Assembly: GCA_964651535.1 (NCBI GenBank)
Contig: CAZYYE010000002.1
Coordinates: forward strand, 310,001 to 374,000
From: Terrimesophilobacter sp964651535
GTDB lineage: Bacteria > Actinomycetota > Actinomycetes > Actinomycetales > Microbacteriaceae
Reading direction: 5' to 3'
DNA: 64,000 nucleotides
Under the pieces are notes generated by a model, which had not been told where the DNA came from, did no database searches, and worked only from the letters and a program-made list of their open reading frames with translations. This document shows positions 1 to 8,085 of the stretch, piece by piece; positions within the stretch are counted from its first letter, which is position 1, and every line of letters starts with the position of its first letter. Position numbers and translations under genes: made by a program.

Positions 1-127
1 CGAGCGTCTCTTCATACTTCGACTTGAAATCGACTTCCTTGTCCGTGTCAGACCCTGCGGTCTTGTCGGTCTTGTCGGCAGGCTCGATTGCCTCTTGGCC
101 GCTGTCGGTTCCGGTGGTATCGCTCAT
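1..127 (-). CDS. Scaffold-like phage protein, N-terminal part (truncated by window edge)
   Basis: The first 42 residues are visible, from an ATG at 127 behind a clear GGAGAAGAAAGCA ribosome site. They are rich in Asp, Glu, Thr and Lys and lack hydrophobic segments, like the disordered acidic N-termini of capsid scaffolding proteins. Position directly after the MuF-like head gene is where siphophages place scaffold before the major capsid gene. The call rests on context and composition only; the rest of the gene is outside the window. Confidence 0.5.
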   Translation of the reverse strand, partial: MSDTTGTDSGQEAIEPADKTDKTAGSDTDKEVDFKSKYEETL

Positions 128-339
128 TGCTTTCTTCTCCCTGCGGATGTTTTGTGCCCCTGCGGGCGGGTAACCCCACACCATGCGGTGAAGGGAAGTC
201 GAAATGATGTTCGATGCGTCAAAACCATGTACCGCTCAGAGGGCACAGGAGACGATCTGAGGCAACGAACCCCCGTTTGGTCACAACGCCACCAATCGGG
301 CATTAAGGATGCGGCAGCGCGCACCCTAGAACGTATGTG
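128..339. other. Non-coding gap between head genes
   Basis: About 210 bases between the MuF-like gene stop and the scaffold-like start. Short ORFs in both strands look like chance. On the minus strand there is a TTGACG hexamer near 222-227 but no convincing -10 box. A G/C-rich stretch around 157-175 lies just before the downstream ribosome site. I see no terminator. Confidence 0.4.
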
Positions 340-1095
340 CTAGTGGATGCCAAGCTCGACGCGCATCCGAGACAGAATGTTCGTCCGGTTGATTGCCGTC
401 TCCGGGAACTTCTTGAAAAAATTGCGTTTACGCAGATCGGGGGCGAGTTTGCGTTTCTCAAAATAGTCACGCTCGATCGCGTTCCTGGCGGACGCCGCCG
501 CAGCCTCCCACGCCTCCTCATACGGCAACCGGGGAACCCCTACCGTGTCCCAGAACGGCACCGGGTAGCAGCGACAATGATCGTGATACTTTTTCGTGTC
601 CTCGTCCGTGTTGTCCGTGTTCACCGACAAGTATGCGCAGAACGCGCACGCATCAGGTCGGGCAACACGTTTCGACTTTTTCGCAAACGGGTCACGCCCC
701 ACATTCGTGTCAATCGTGTCCCGATCGAACGCCGACACCAACCGGATCAACCCACCCGTGATCCGAGTGAGCATGTCCGACTCAGTTTCGGTGAACAGTG
801 GTGCGAGCGCCCACCCAAGCGTCGATGTCAGGTCGTCCGACAATGATGTTGGGGTGGCCGTCACCGCCCTGAACCCGGCGACCGGTCGCACCGTCTCATA
901 CCAGTCAGCCGCAGCAACACTGGCGATCTCCCCATACGTTCCCACCACGGCGGGAACGGCGACACGCATTTGCGCCGCCACTTTCGGCGGTGACTCGTTC
1001 AGAATTGTGGACGCATACGAAACAATGTCATTCGTCGCCGCCGTCGTAATGTTCTCGAGCGTCGCCGCCCGAACCTCAATTTGCGCCAGATCCAC
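340..1095 (-). CDS. MuF-like phage head morphogenesis protein
   Basis: About 251 residues. The C-terminal half carries the MuF/SPP1 gp7-type signature: a PDACAFCAYLS segment followed by YHDHCRCYPVP, i.e. Cys and His residues spaced as in minor head proteins that act at the portal vertex. It follows the portal gene, the usual order. I take the GTG at 1095 (Val-Asp-Leu-Ala-Gln), preceded by GGCGGA and overlapping the portal stop by 20 bases; a longer TTG start at 1155 would overlap by 80 bases. Family call fairly sure, start uncertain. Confidence 0.8.
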   Translation of the reverse strand: MDLAQIEVRAATLENITTAATNDIVSYASTILNESPPKVAAQMRVAVPAVVGTYGEIASVAAADWYETVRPVAGFRAVTATPTSLSDDLTSTLGWALAPLFTETESDMLTRITGGLIRLVSAFDRDTIDTNVGRDPFAKKSKRVARPDACAFCAYLSVNTDNTDEDTKKYHDHCRCYPVPFWDTVGVPRLPYEEAWEAAAASARNAIERDYFEKRKLAPDLRKRNFFKKFPETAINRTNILSRMRVELGIH

Positions 1096-2497
1096 GTTCC
1101 GCCACCAATGCCGCAGTCTGCTGATTCTGCAACGCAGTCGCCGCCGCAACCCCAAGGTTCGCGGTCATCGCCTGCGCGCGACGACGTGCAGCCCCCGTCC
1201 GGGCGAGTTCCTTCTGCGCCTCCGTCAGCCCGACAAGATCCCAGGCGAGTTCATCGTCACCGGTCAAACCTAGTGCCGCGATCTTCTTCGCCCCCGCGTC
1301 AGCAGTGGCCGCAACAGTGGGGGTGGACGGGTCCGCCCACACACCATGCACCGTCAAGAACTCGTCTGGCAGAATGTTCGTTTTCTCGCGGATCATCCAC
1401 GCCAACTCGGCAGCCTCAACCCACCCCTGATCGAACTGCTTAATCCTGCGTTCGGCACGTTTGATAAGGCGTGCTTCCATCGCCCGGATACCGTCACCCG
1501 ACGGCGGGTTCGAATGGGTGAAACCAAGCTGATCCGGGGGGATCGCCGCCTCCGCACCAAACAACTGCGCGTACGTGCGGATCTGCTCAAAGTAAGGTGC
1601 CGGCGAGTTCGCAGGGAACTGCCCCAGCTGCGGCATAACCCCTTTACCCGTCTCCCCGTCCTCCATGTTGTACGGCAGGTTCAGCATCTTCCCCTGAATG
1701 ACCGACCACGGGTTCAACTCATTCCCGTCCGCATCCTGGAATGCCGCCTCCGACGCACCCAACGAGTACCGTTGCGGAGTCGAATAGAACTCGCGTGCAA
1801 TCTCCGCCCCCAACAGAGTGCGCATGGCCGAATCCGTGATCGACCGAATCGCACGAGTAATCTCCGACCGACCATTCAACGCCGACGACCTAGGACGGTT
1901 CAGCAACCGTGCGACAGTGACCCGCCCAAGGTTGTGCTCAAGCCGACTGTCTTCGACCATCACACCGTTGCCTGCGCGGTGAAAATAATAGTTCGCGTTC
2001 AACGTGTACAACGTGCCCGACAACACTTTCCCGTCGACGTCACGGTTCACCCCGAGCGCTGTCTTCAACCTGCGGGTGCGCGCATCGTACTCACCTGTCA
2101 TCCGCAGCGGCGACTCGAGGGTGACCAACGGGGACGGTTCCCCTACCCCGCCAGCACCCACGCAAATGAACCCGACACCGAAAATGAGGGCATCCAGATG
2201 TGCCAGCGACGACTCCACCGCCAGTTTGTTCGCCCGAAAAATGGACTCAACATCCAAAGAATCCGGCCCCGCGACAGCCACAAGATCCAGGCGTTCCTCG
2301 AGAACATCCACCGCCGTCCCCGGCCACCCCACAACAGCCTGAACCGTTTTCAGACGTGGAGGGATGGATATCCCCAAATCCTTCACACGGTCGCGGCCCT
2401 CATAATAGGACTGCTTCTCAATATTCCGCGGATCATACGATTCAAGTTGAGCCGTGAGCCGTTTGATGGTATCCCGCTCTGAGTCGGACAGCGCCAT
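1076..2497 (-). CDS. Portal protein (SPP1 gp6-like)
   Basis: 473 residues, the usual length for the gp6-type portal family that forms the dodecameric DNA gate at one capsid vertex and docks the terminase. The N-terminal region (YYEGRDRVKDLG, near residue 28) and the later stretch with VVGWPGTAVDVLEERL match this family, and the C-terminal third is helical. It sits between large terminase and the MuF-like gene. ATG at 2497, 18 bases after the terminase stop, with a GGTGG sequence upstream. Confidence 0.9.
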   Translation of the reverse strand: MALSDSERDTIKRLTAQLESYDPRNIEKQSYYEGRDRVKDLGISIPPRLKTVQAVVGWPGTAVDVLEERLDLVAVAGPDSLDVESIFRANKLAVESSLAHLDALIFGVGFICVGAGGVGEPSPLVTLESPLRMTGEYDARTRRLKTALGVNRDVDGKVLSGTLYTLNANYYFHRAGNGVMVEDSRLEHNLGRVTVARLLNRPRSSALNGRSEITRAIRSITDSAMRTLLGAEIAREFYSTPQRYSLGASEAAFQDADGNELNPWSVIQGKMLNLPYNMEDGETGKGVMPQLGQFPANSPAPYFEQIRTYAQLFGAEAAIPPDQLGFTHSNPPSGDGIRAMEARLIKRAERRIKQFDQGWVEAAELAWMIREKTNILPDEFLTVHGVWADPSTPTVAATADAGAKKIAALGLTGDDELAWDLVGLTEAQKELARTGAARRRAQAMTANLGVAAATALQNQQTAALVAERGSGAN

Positions 2498-2515
2498 GCA
2501 AACACCACCAATCGG

Positions 2516-4045
2516 TTATCCGAGGACTTGCACCCTGCGGGTAGTTCTTTCAGGTTTGGAGGCGAGTTTCACCCGTGCAGCGTTCGCCATGACAGCACAC
2601 GCCAACAGATCAATCTTTTTCGGGCTCTTCGGTTTCTCTTTTTTGTAAGAACCCGCCAAGGTTGCGACCGCGTTCAGAACGTGACGCTCAAGCGCCGGGT
2701 TCCCGTCATGAGTACAGTCACCGTTGATTACGTCTTTCAGAAACTGTTCAGCCATCGGCACGACACGCTGATTCGACTGCGGAATCGCTTCAACCCGGCC
2801 ACGCCATTCACGCGCCCACTCGCCACCCTGGTCACGAAAATAGGCCGGGTCGAACCACATCATCTGAACGTCGTACTCATCGAAAACATTGTGAATGGCC
2901 GCATCCACCTCAGCCGGGTCAACCGCCCAATCAGGGTCGGTCGGGTCAGGTTCCCAGACGGCATACATTTTCAGCCGACCCGTCGCGACATCCTGGATGA
3001 CAATCCCCGTCGCATCGTTGTTCACAGACCCGTCGAAACCAACCGTGACCTTCGCCCCGAGAGGAACCGAATCGTCACGTTTCGCCGCCTGCCAGTGGAA
3101 TGGTGAAATGAAATCCTCACCCGCAAGACGAACCCACTGATTCAACCGGTACCGTTGGAACGCCGCAAACCCAGACGCCCCCGCCGCCGACGCAATCGCC
3201 GCCTCAAAATCGGTAATGTCCAGCAAACCTTCGGCAAGGTTCGGGTTCGCCCTAAACCATTGCTCCCGATCATCCGGGAGCGCTTCCGCGATGGCTTCCC
3301 ACCAGGCGAAGAAAAACGATGAATCGGTGACCTCACCGCGAGCAACACGCTTCCCGTACTCGTAGAGTCGACCCAGAAGGGTATCGGTCGAACCGCCCGC
3401 CGTGGTAATACCGACCACCAACGATTCCGGCCGGTCACCTGAACCCTCTGTCAGCGCCGCCCACAACTCGTCACCGCGAGTATTCGTAGCCGAAGACGGC
3501 CACGCATGCAACTCGTCAGCAATGACAATGTACGGGCCCAAACCCTGATTACGGAACGCATCAGCCGACAACGCCCGATACACGGCGTTCCGTGACGGAA
3601 TCTCCAACGCCGTCTTGTAAACCTTCACAATCTTCGACAACGCCGGCGACTGCTCAACCTGCCACTTCGCCTCATTGAAAACAATGCCCGCCTGCACCCG
3701 GTCCGCAGCCGCCGAATACACCTGCGACCCCAACGGCCCATTCACAAGCCCGTTCAACGCAATCGCAGAACCCGTCAACGACTTACCGTTCTTACGCGGC
3801 AACCCGATCAACGCACGACGGTGCTTGAAAAACCCTGTCTCCGGGTCGAGCTCAAGCAACCGATCTAGAAGCCAGGACTGCCACCGCGCAAAATCGAGCG
3901 GCAACCCCGCCTTGAACCCGCGCGACGCCCGCATGAGCAACGACGCAAAATCAACAACATCCTGCCCCTTCGACAAATCCGAAAGCGAGGGCGTGAAATA
4001 CCTAGGCGCCCACGCCTCATCAGGAGGCGGCAGTACGCTCAGCAC
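2516..4045 (-). CDS. Terminase large subunit
   Basis: 509 residues. This is the ATPase-nuclease that packages phage DNA. Walker A is GLPRKNGKS at residues 81-89; Walker B with the catalytic Glu is YIVIADELHAW near 172-182. The C-terminal RNase H-like nuclease domain shows GFDGSVNNDAT, then MWFDPAYFRDQ, and a last acidic residue in the segment before LLACAVMANAARVK. GTG start at 4045 overlaps the small-subunit gene by 26 bases, so the two are co-translated. The C-terminal end is Arg-rich. Confidence 0.95.
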   Translation of the reverse strand: MLSVLPPPDEAWAPRYFTPSLSDLSKGQDVVDFASLLMRASRGFKAGLPLDFARWQSWLLDRLLELDPETGFFKHRRALIGLPRKNGKSLTGSAIALNGLVNGPLGSQVYSAAADRVQAGIVFNEAKWQVEQSPALSKIVKVYKTALEIPSRNAVYRALSADAFRNQGLGPYIVIADELHAWPSSATNTRGDELWAALTEGSGDRPESLVVGITTAGGSTDTLLGRLYEYGKRVARGEVTDSSFFFAWWEAIAEALPDDREQWFRANPNLAEGLLDITDFEAAIASAAGASGFAAFQRYRLNQWVRLAGEDFISPFHWQAAKRDDSVPLGAKVTVGFDGSVNNDATGIVIQDVATGRLKMYAVWEPDPTDPDWAVDPAEVDAAIHNVFDEYDVQMMWFDPAYFRDQGGEWAREWRGRVEAIPQSNQRVVPMAEQFLKDVINGDCTHDGNPALERHVLNAVATLAGSYKKEKPKSPKKIDLLACAVMANAARVKLASKPERTTRRVQVLG

Positions 4046-4547
4046 GCTCAGCCTCGCGAGCAGCCTTCCGTTGCGCCAACTCGTCCAGCTCGTCCCTCAC
4101 CCGAACCTCAGCCAATCCGAGACGGGCACGATCAGCCGGAGACTGCCCGAAAGCAGCCAGCCAAGCCGTCTGTTCCTCCTGCAACTTCTTCCGCTGCGTG
4201 AAAGCCTGATGCGGGTTCTGCTGACCATTCGGAGTCACATACCAACGACCCTCAGCCTCAAGCTTCGCCGTGTACTCGGCAATCTCATCCTCGTGAGTGC
4301 AAATCTTCTCTAACAGGGTTTCGTCCACGTTTGGGGCAAGCCAAGACTTCGACCCAACCCACAGACGATCCCAAAGACGACGGCCCGCATCACCAAGTTC
4401 AATAGACGGCTCAGGAACATCCTCAACCGCCGCAAACCCCTGACCCGGCATCGGCGCATCCGGCAACAGGCGACCACCCGGATTACCTGCGGCACGTTTA
4501 CGCTCAACCGGCTTCGCCGGACGACCAACAGGACGACCTGTAGACAT
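4020..4547 (-). CDS. Terminase small subunit (P27 type)
   Basis: 175 residues. The N-terminus GRPVGRPAKPVERKRAAGNPG is the usual basic start of P27-family small terminases; the middle (GDAGRRLWDRLW, then ETLLEKICTHEDEIAEY) is the helical core, and the C-terminus is a long Arg/Glu-rich helix. It recognises the packaging site and loads the large subunit. ATG at 4547 has an excellent AGGAGAAA site eight bases upstream; a longer reading to 4661 lacks one. Confidence 0.88.
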   Translation of the reverse strand: MSTGRPVGRPAKPVERKRAAGNPGGRLLPDAPMPGQGFAAVEDVPEPSIELGDAGRRLWDRLWVGSKSWLAPNVDETLLEKICTHEDEIAEYTAKLEAEGRWYVTPNGQQNPHQAFTQRKKLQEEQTAWLAAFGQSPADRARLGLAEVRVRDELDELAQRKAAREAERAERTAAS

Positions 4548-4784
4548 GATATTTCTCCTAGCTGCCCTGCGGCTGCTCACAGCACCCCTGCGGGCACTGA
4601 ATGGATATTCGAACGGACTAGCAAAGAAGGGACGGTAGGGGGTACCGGATATCGCGTTCACACGCCCCGCCTGACCCCGGAGAGCTTTCCGGGAGGGGGT
4701 AGGAGGGGTATCCCCCCTGGGTTTGGCATGTTTGTTCTAATGTTCTGTCGCGTTTCGGGTTGTTGAACTGTTTTTGTCGAACAT
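4548..4784. other. Intergenic region, candidate cos/packaging site
   Basis: A 237-base non-coding region between HNH and small terminase. It holds short inverted repeats (CCGGA/TCCGG arms near 4677-4692; related TGCCCTGCGG and CCCCTGCGGG blocks near 4565 and 4590), a G-rich stretch near 4690-4720 and a run with two GAAC-containing half sites near 4735-4800. In phages that place an HNH gene next to small terminase, the cohesive-end site usually lies here. The nick site itself cannot be seen. Confidence 0.4.
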
Positions 4785-5144
4785 TCAGAACCTTGGTCTG
4801 GTGGTCATGCCCCTACGTGTTTTGTGGCCTTCGTCCGCAGTCTTGTAGCGGTGGCAGTAGGGGGGGGTATTTTGATGAATGGGGGCCAGGTTTTCTAGGG
4901 AATGATCGTCGCCTTGGGTGATGTGGTCTATCTGGTCGGCTCCTGGTTGGTGGCAGATGTGGCATACCCCGGAGTCTCTTTTGAAGACGATGCCCCTCCG
5001 TGTGTTCCAGTCGCGGGGGAGCCTGTTTTTTCTGGGTTCGGGTTTGTCTGCCCAGCCGTTGCGTTGGTGGGTTTGACATCGGCCCATGTTGACCGCGTAT
5101 TCCCAGCAGTCAGGTTCAAGGCAGGGGGTCGGGGCTATAGGCAT
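4785..5144 (-). CDS. HNH endonuclease next to terminase
   Basis: 119 residues, an HNH nuclease. The core is visible: CHICHQPG, then QIDHITQG (first His pair), NLAPIHQ and PYCHRYK, plus an N-terminal Cys/His cluster CLEPDCWEY and CQTHQ that probably binds zinc. In many HK97-like phages an HNH protein at this position assists terminase in cos cleavage, so a packaging role is more likely than homing. The gene contains a run of eight C/G bases near 4860-4867. Confidence 0.85.
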   Translation of the reverse strand: MPIAPTPCLEPDCWEYAVNMGRCQTHQRNGWADKPEPRKNRLPRDWNTRRGIVFKRDSGVCHICHQPGADQIDHITQGDDHSLENLAPIHQNTPPYCHRYKTADEGHKTRRGMTTRPRF

Positions 5145-5159
5145 CAGTTACCTCGGGTG

Positions 5160-5171
5160 TATCCTCTGCGT
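5160..5171 (+). promoter_or_regulatory. Possible leaderless promoter of the plus-strand membrane protein
   Basis: A -10-like TATCCT (5160-5165) ends six bases before the ATG at 5172, which would place the transcript start on the ATG itself. No Shine-Dalgarno sequence is present and no good -35 box is visible. It would make this gene independent of the late operon. Inference from spacing only. Confidence 0.35.
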
Positions 5172-5423
5172 ATGAGTGAAGTTCAGACTGCCCCAGCTGG
5201 GTGGTATGACGACCCGGCCGCGCCGGGGATCATGCGGTGGTGGAACGGTTCCGATTGGACTGAGCATCGGTCACCGAAATATGCGGCACCGGGAGTCGTG
5301 ATCAATCAGCGGCGACCGTACAAGACCTCCCACGGGTTCCACCTGCTCATGAGCATTTTCACGCTCGGGCTGTGGTTACCGGTCTGGCTTGTTGTCGGAA
5401 TCTATAATGCCGCTAGAGCTTGA
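5172..5423 (+). CDS. DUF2510 membrane protein, plus-strand gene in the late region
   Basis: 83 residues. The N-terminal 30 residues are a DUF2510 domain (GWYDDP, RWWNGSDWTEH), a small Trp-rich module found in actinobacterial membrane proteins. The C-terminal part holds one transmembrane helix in FHLLMSIFTLGLWLPVWLVV, typical of small phage and host membrane proteins. It is the only plus-strand gene among the late genes, so it may be expressed in the lysogen; superinfection exclusion is a guess. The last 48 bases overlap antisense with the 3' end of the nucleotidyltransferase gene. Confidence 0.8.
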   Translation: MSEVQTAPAGWYDDPAAPGIMRWWNGSDWTEHRSPKYAAPGVVINQRRPYKTSHGFHLLMSIFTLGLWLPVWLVVGIYNAARA

Positions 5424-5831
5424 CTGTCTCGCCCGCAGTTCGGTAGATGACCACGCTCCGGTGCGGGGCACATAGGCCAACCCGATACCGTGAGCATCTA
5501 ACCAGTCCTGATCAATCTGCAACTGTGCTAGGTAGTCTTTGCGTGCCCAATCGGAACCGATCACAATCAGGTCAGGGTGTAGGGACAGGATCAAGGAAGG
5601 TTGGTCGAGGCCAGTGTTCACTTCCACCCGATCAACACCTTTCAACGCCTGCACCATTGCGGTGCGTTCTTGGGTGGTGTACCGAGGTTTCGTTTTAAAC
5701 CTTGTGATGAACTCGTCCGTGTTCACGGTGACAATCAGTTCCCCATCGCCGGCAATCTGTTTACACCACGCGAACAAACCGAGATGACCTGGATGGAGCA
5801 TGTCGAAAGATCCCATTGTGAGAACTCTCAT
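5376..5831 (-). CDS. Nucleotidyltransferase (cytidylyltransferase-like)
   Basis: 151 residues. The N-terminal GSFDMLHPGHLGLF contains the HxGH motif of the glycerol-3-phosphate cytidylyltransferase / RfaE-C fold; RYTTQER and VIGSDWARKDYL follow, and WSSTELR near the end corresponds to the family's last nucleotide-binding motif. It would activate a phosphorylated sugar or polyol with a nucleotide. The ATG at 5831 overlaps the previous stop as ATGA, with AAGGA eight bases upstream. It closes a cassette with three glycosyltransferase-like genes, so it may make their donor. Confidence 0.8.
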   Translation of the reverse strand: MRVLTMGSFDMLHPGHLGLFAWCKQIAGDGELIVTVNTDEFITRFKTKPRYTTQERTAMVQALKGVDRVEVNTGLDQPSLILSLHPDLIVIGSDWARKDYLAQLQIDQDWLDAHGIGLAYVPRTGAWSSTELRARQSSSSGIIDSDNKPDR

Positions 5832-6319
5832 ACCCATGTTCCTTTCCACTTCTCCCACACCTCGGGAACTCCGAGAACAAGGTTGTTGCGGTCATGTTTC
5901 CGCTCAAGTCTCAACGCGGTACGGTCGGTGACGTTCGGCCAAATAGTGCTGTAGTTGACAAGTTCAGGAAGTTCCGCCTCGAGTGCGATCGACTCCGCTT
6001 TGCTCACCCGTCCGGTCGGAAGATGTTCGTGGAGTCGTGATCGTTCGTGAACACCCATAAACATGGGGGGCCAACCCGCTAACCACGCCCCACCTTTTAC
6101 CGCGTCAACATGATCCCAAAAGGTTGAGCTCAGAATCTTCACACTGTCATGCAGAAACACGAATCGGTCGAACAAGCCGCACCCGGCAGATAGTGCCGCC
6201 GGTTCATAACCCCCCAGTGCGTGAACAACAACGTCCCGGTCGGTCGTCGCCTTCACCGAGCCCAAACATTCCGCAAGCCACGCAGATCCGGGGTGGGACC
6301 CGATCAGGACGGGAAGCAC
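5828..6319 (-). CDS. Glycosyltransferase-like protein
   Basis: 163 residues, not recognised with certainty. It begins LPVLIGSHPGSAWLAECLGSV, like the first strand-helix of family 2 glycosyltransferases, and has a buried strand FDRFVFLHDSV where a donor-binding motif could sit, but no clear DxD. It overlaps the preceding glycosyltransferase by 16 bases and the following nucleotidyltransferase by four, so it is part of one translated cassette. It may be a divergent or accessory member. Confidence 0.6.
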   Translation of the reverse strand: MLPVLIGSHPGSAWLAECLGSVKATTDRDVVVHALGGYEPAALSAGCGLFDRFVFLHDSVKILSSTFWDHVDAVKGGAWLAGWPPMFMGVHERSRLHEHLPTGRVSKAESIALEAELPELVNYSTIWPNVTDRTALRLERKHDRNNLVLGVPEVWEKWKGTWV

Positions 6320-6927
6320 AACTGTCGCATCCTCAGCGGGTCACCATTCGCCGCCTCATAGTCACGGTACAACTGCACGAGCGGGTCAGAGTCTAATGCG
6401 GTAACCCTGTGCGGGTCAGCATCATGGGCGAGCGACAGCAACACACCATCATGTTTGATCATTGGGCCGACCAGTGTTTGGTGCGCCAACATGAACGCCA
6501 TATCTTCCGGTGCCCACTTCACGAACCGTTCATCCTGCCCGCCCACACTGTTCCACCCGTCAACAGTTGTCACATAGGTTCCGCCACAAGTGAAACCGAT
6601 GTCTGCAACCACCCGACCGGTCCGGTTCAACACTTGACAGTGCGTGTACGGGAGATGCACAGCGGTGTCATCAACCTGAGCGAATGCTTCCAGCAACGGT
6701 TTCGGTTCAGGGATACAGTCGGCATCCGTGACCACAAGTTTCCGGTACCCCTGCTCATATGCTGCTCTCACAGCCATGTTGCGGGATGCTGCACGGTTGA
6801 ACACGGGGTGGCCTGAGTCGAAAACTTGAACGTCACCCATCAGTGACCAAAACTCTTGAGCCTGACGGAAAGACCTCAACCGATCAGGGGTGGGACGCCA
6901 AATCATCCCAATGAACATCAGCCCCAC
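6304..6927 (-). CDS. Glycosyltransferase (GT2/galactosyltransferase-like)
   Basis: 207 residues of a GT-A fold. VVTDADCIPEPKPLL (near residues 65-79) contains the DxD metal/donor site, and GGQDERFVKWAPEDMAF is the later acidic motif of galactosyltransferase-type GT2 enzymes. ASRNMAVRAAYEQGY matches the conserved helix before DxD. No signal or membrane segment, so a cytosolic enzyme. Acceptor unknown; in actinophages such enzymes can decorate capsid or tail proteins. Confidence 0.85.
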   Translation of the reverse strand: MGLMFIGMIWRPTPDRLRSFRQAQEFWSLMGDVQVFDSGHPVFNRAASRNMAVRAAYEQGYRKLVVTDADCIPEPKPLLEAFAQVDDTAVHLPYTHCQVLNRTGRVVADIGFTCGGTYVTTVDGWNSVGGQDERFVKWAPEDMAFMLAHQTLVGPMIKHDGVLLSLAHDADPHRVTALDSDPLVQLYRDYEAANGDPLRMRQLCFPS

Positions 6928-7478
6928 CGTTGCCGATACAAGGCACCATCCTGTGCGGTCATTGCCGCATGGCGAGGATTCTCGAACGCCGCCTCAGAAC
7001 GTGCATGACGGATACCCGGAATATCTACAGGGGTGATTGTGAGACCGGCTTGGAATGCCCGCTGGTACATGTCATCTTCGCCGTACCACCAACCGAACGC
7101 TTCATCGGGTCGGATACGGTCAGGGTGTAACCCGTAACACCAACCGGTGAACGGGGTTGCATGACCAACCCTGTGTCCTGAAAGGTAAACAAGATCTGCG
7201 GTGTCGAGCGCGTCAAACAGTTCGGTGAGATGCTCGGCGGTAGCAATAATGTCATCATTCAGGACAAGTGTTGGGCCGTCGCACTGGTCTAAGCCTTCGT
7301 TCCACCACCGCTGTATCGAGTTCGATGCGGATTCAATACCTGTGGTGCCTCGAATGGGGGCGTGGTGCGGTTCCGTGTGAACAACCACCACATGGGCAAC
7401 CTTTTGGGCTTCCGCAACCAGGGGGGCGAGTGTGGCCCGGTTGAACCTGGTGGGGATGGTCACGAACCGATTAGTCAT
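6918..7478 (-). CDS. Glycosyltransferase family 2-like protein
   Basis: 186 residues. A GT-A fold is suggested by the N-terminal VTIPTRFNRATL, by LVLNDDIIATAEHL (acidic donor site) and by FGWWYGEDDMYQRAFQAG, which resembles the catalytic ED motif; HARS near the end could supply the usual C-terminal His. It overlaps the next glycosyltransferase by ten bases. ATG at 7478 is preceded by AGGAC. Together with 6304-6927 it forms the core of the sugar cassette. Confidence 0.8.
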   Translation of the reverse strand: MTNRFVTIPTRFNRATLAPLVAEAQKVAHVVVVHTEPHHAPIRGTTGIESASNSIQRWWNEGLDQCDGPTLVLNDDIIATAEHLTELFDALDTADLVYLSGHRVGHATPFTGWCYGLHPDRIRPDEAFGWWYGEDDMYQRAFQAGLTITPVDIPGIRHARSEAAFENPRHAAMTAQDGALYRQRWG

Positions 7479-7481
7479 CGG

Positions 7482-7628
7482 TTAGTCCTGTGGTGTTGGG
7501 GGTTCGCCGAATAGTTCCCCTAACCGGCGGTACAACTCAGGGTCTATTGAGTCCATGATTGCTACACCGGCGTTGATGGCGGGGGTCTCGAGCGCTTCGT
7601 CTACTTGTTCGTCAGTGAGCTCGGTCAC
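7482..7628 (-). CDS. Small phage protein, unknown
   Basis: 48 residues from a GTG that overlaps the previous stop as GTGA. Acidic; it ends with a Pro-rich tail (GEPPTPQD). No recognised family. Its support is the four-base overlap with 7625-7798 and the short gap to the glycosyltransferase start. Confidence 0.6.
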   Translation of the reverse strand: MTELTDEQVDEALETPAINAGVAIMDSIDPELYRRLGELFGEPPTPQD

Positions 7629-7798
7629 CGTGTCGCCTTTGCCATTGCGATCCAGAGTTCTTTCGTTGCAGCCTGTAATCTCCCCAACACCGAATAACCT
7701 TCCATTTGTGAGACAACTGTGGGCACATAGTCGGCGTGGGGGAAGTCGGGGGCAAGTTCAGCATCTACAGGACGCGAATCCGGTACCCAATCGGTCAT
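7625..7798 (-). CDS. Small phage protein, unknown
   Basis: 57 residues, beginning MTDWVPDSRPVDAELAP, with a helical C-terminus (RLQAATKELWIAMAKATR). A CAGGGA ribosome site lies upstream of the ATG at 7798, and the start lies inside the tail of 7795-7998. No family recognised. Confidence 0.65.
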   Translation of the reverse strand: MTDWVPDSRPVDAELAPDFPHADYVPTVVSQMEGYSVLGRLQAATKELWIAMAKATR

Positions 7799-7998
7799 GC
7801 GATATCCCTGACCATTGGTGAACCCCTGTAATCGGGTTCGTCAAACTCGCGGCCGTCCATGCTGTGGTGAGTGACAAGCCAACCGAACGAACCCTCCCCA
7901 GCGGGCACAGACTCCACGGTTGGCCCGCACAGGCATTCGTCCGTGTCCGTGTCGTGCTCGAGCACATCGTTATTCGGGTACACATGAACGGCGCTCAC
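7795..7998 (-). CDS. Small phage protein with CxC-GP motif, unknown
   Basis: 67 residues. The pattern VHVYPNNDVLEHD, DECLCGPTVE and GSFGWLVTHHSMDGRE is one I associate with small late-region proteins of many actinophages; function unknown. The GTG at 7998 has a GGAGGA site four bases upstream and overlaps the preceding small ORF as GTGA, so I prefer it to an ATG twelve bases further upstream. Confidence 0.75.
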   Translation of the reverse strand: MSAVHVYPNNDVLEHDTDTDECLCGPTVESVPAGEGSFGWLVTHHSMDGREFDEPDYRGSPMVRDIA

Positions 7999-8084
7999 AG
8001 GTTCCTCCATGCGTGTTTCTGACGGCGAGCCAAACCCCGCAACACCGACCGTGTACCCAGAAACATGACCACCGCACGCAACAC
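7995..8084 (-). CDS. Possible 29-residue basic protein
   Basis: A short ORF from GTG at 8084, one base after the previous stop, ending in a GTGA overlap with the next gene. It encodes a basic peptide (RSVLRGLARRQKHAWRNL at the C-terminus). The two tight junctions suggest it is translated; it could simply be a coupling device. No family. Confidence 0.4.
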   Translation of the reverse strand: MLRAVVMFLGTRSVLRGLARRQKHAWRNL

Positions 8085-8085
8085 G

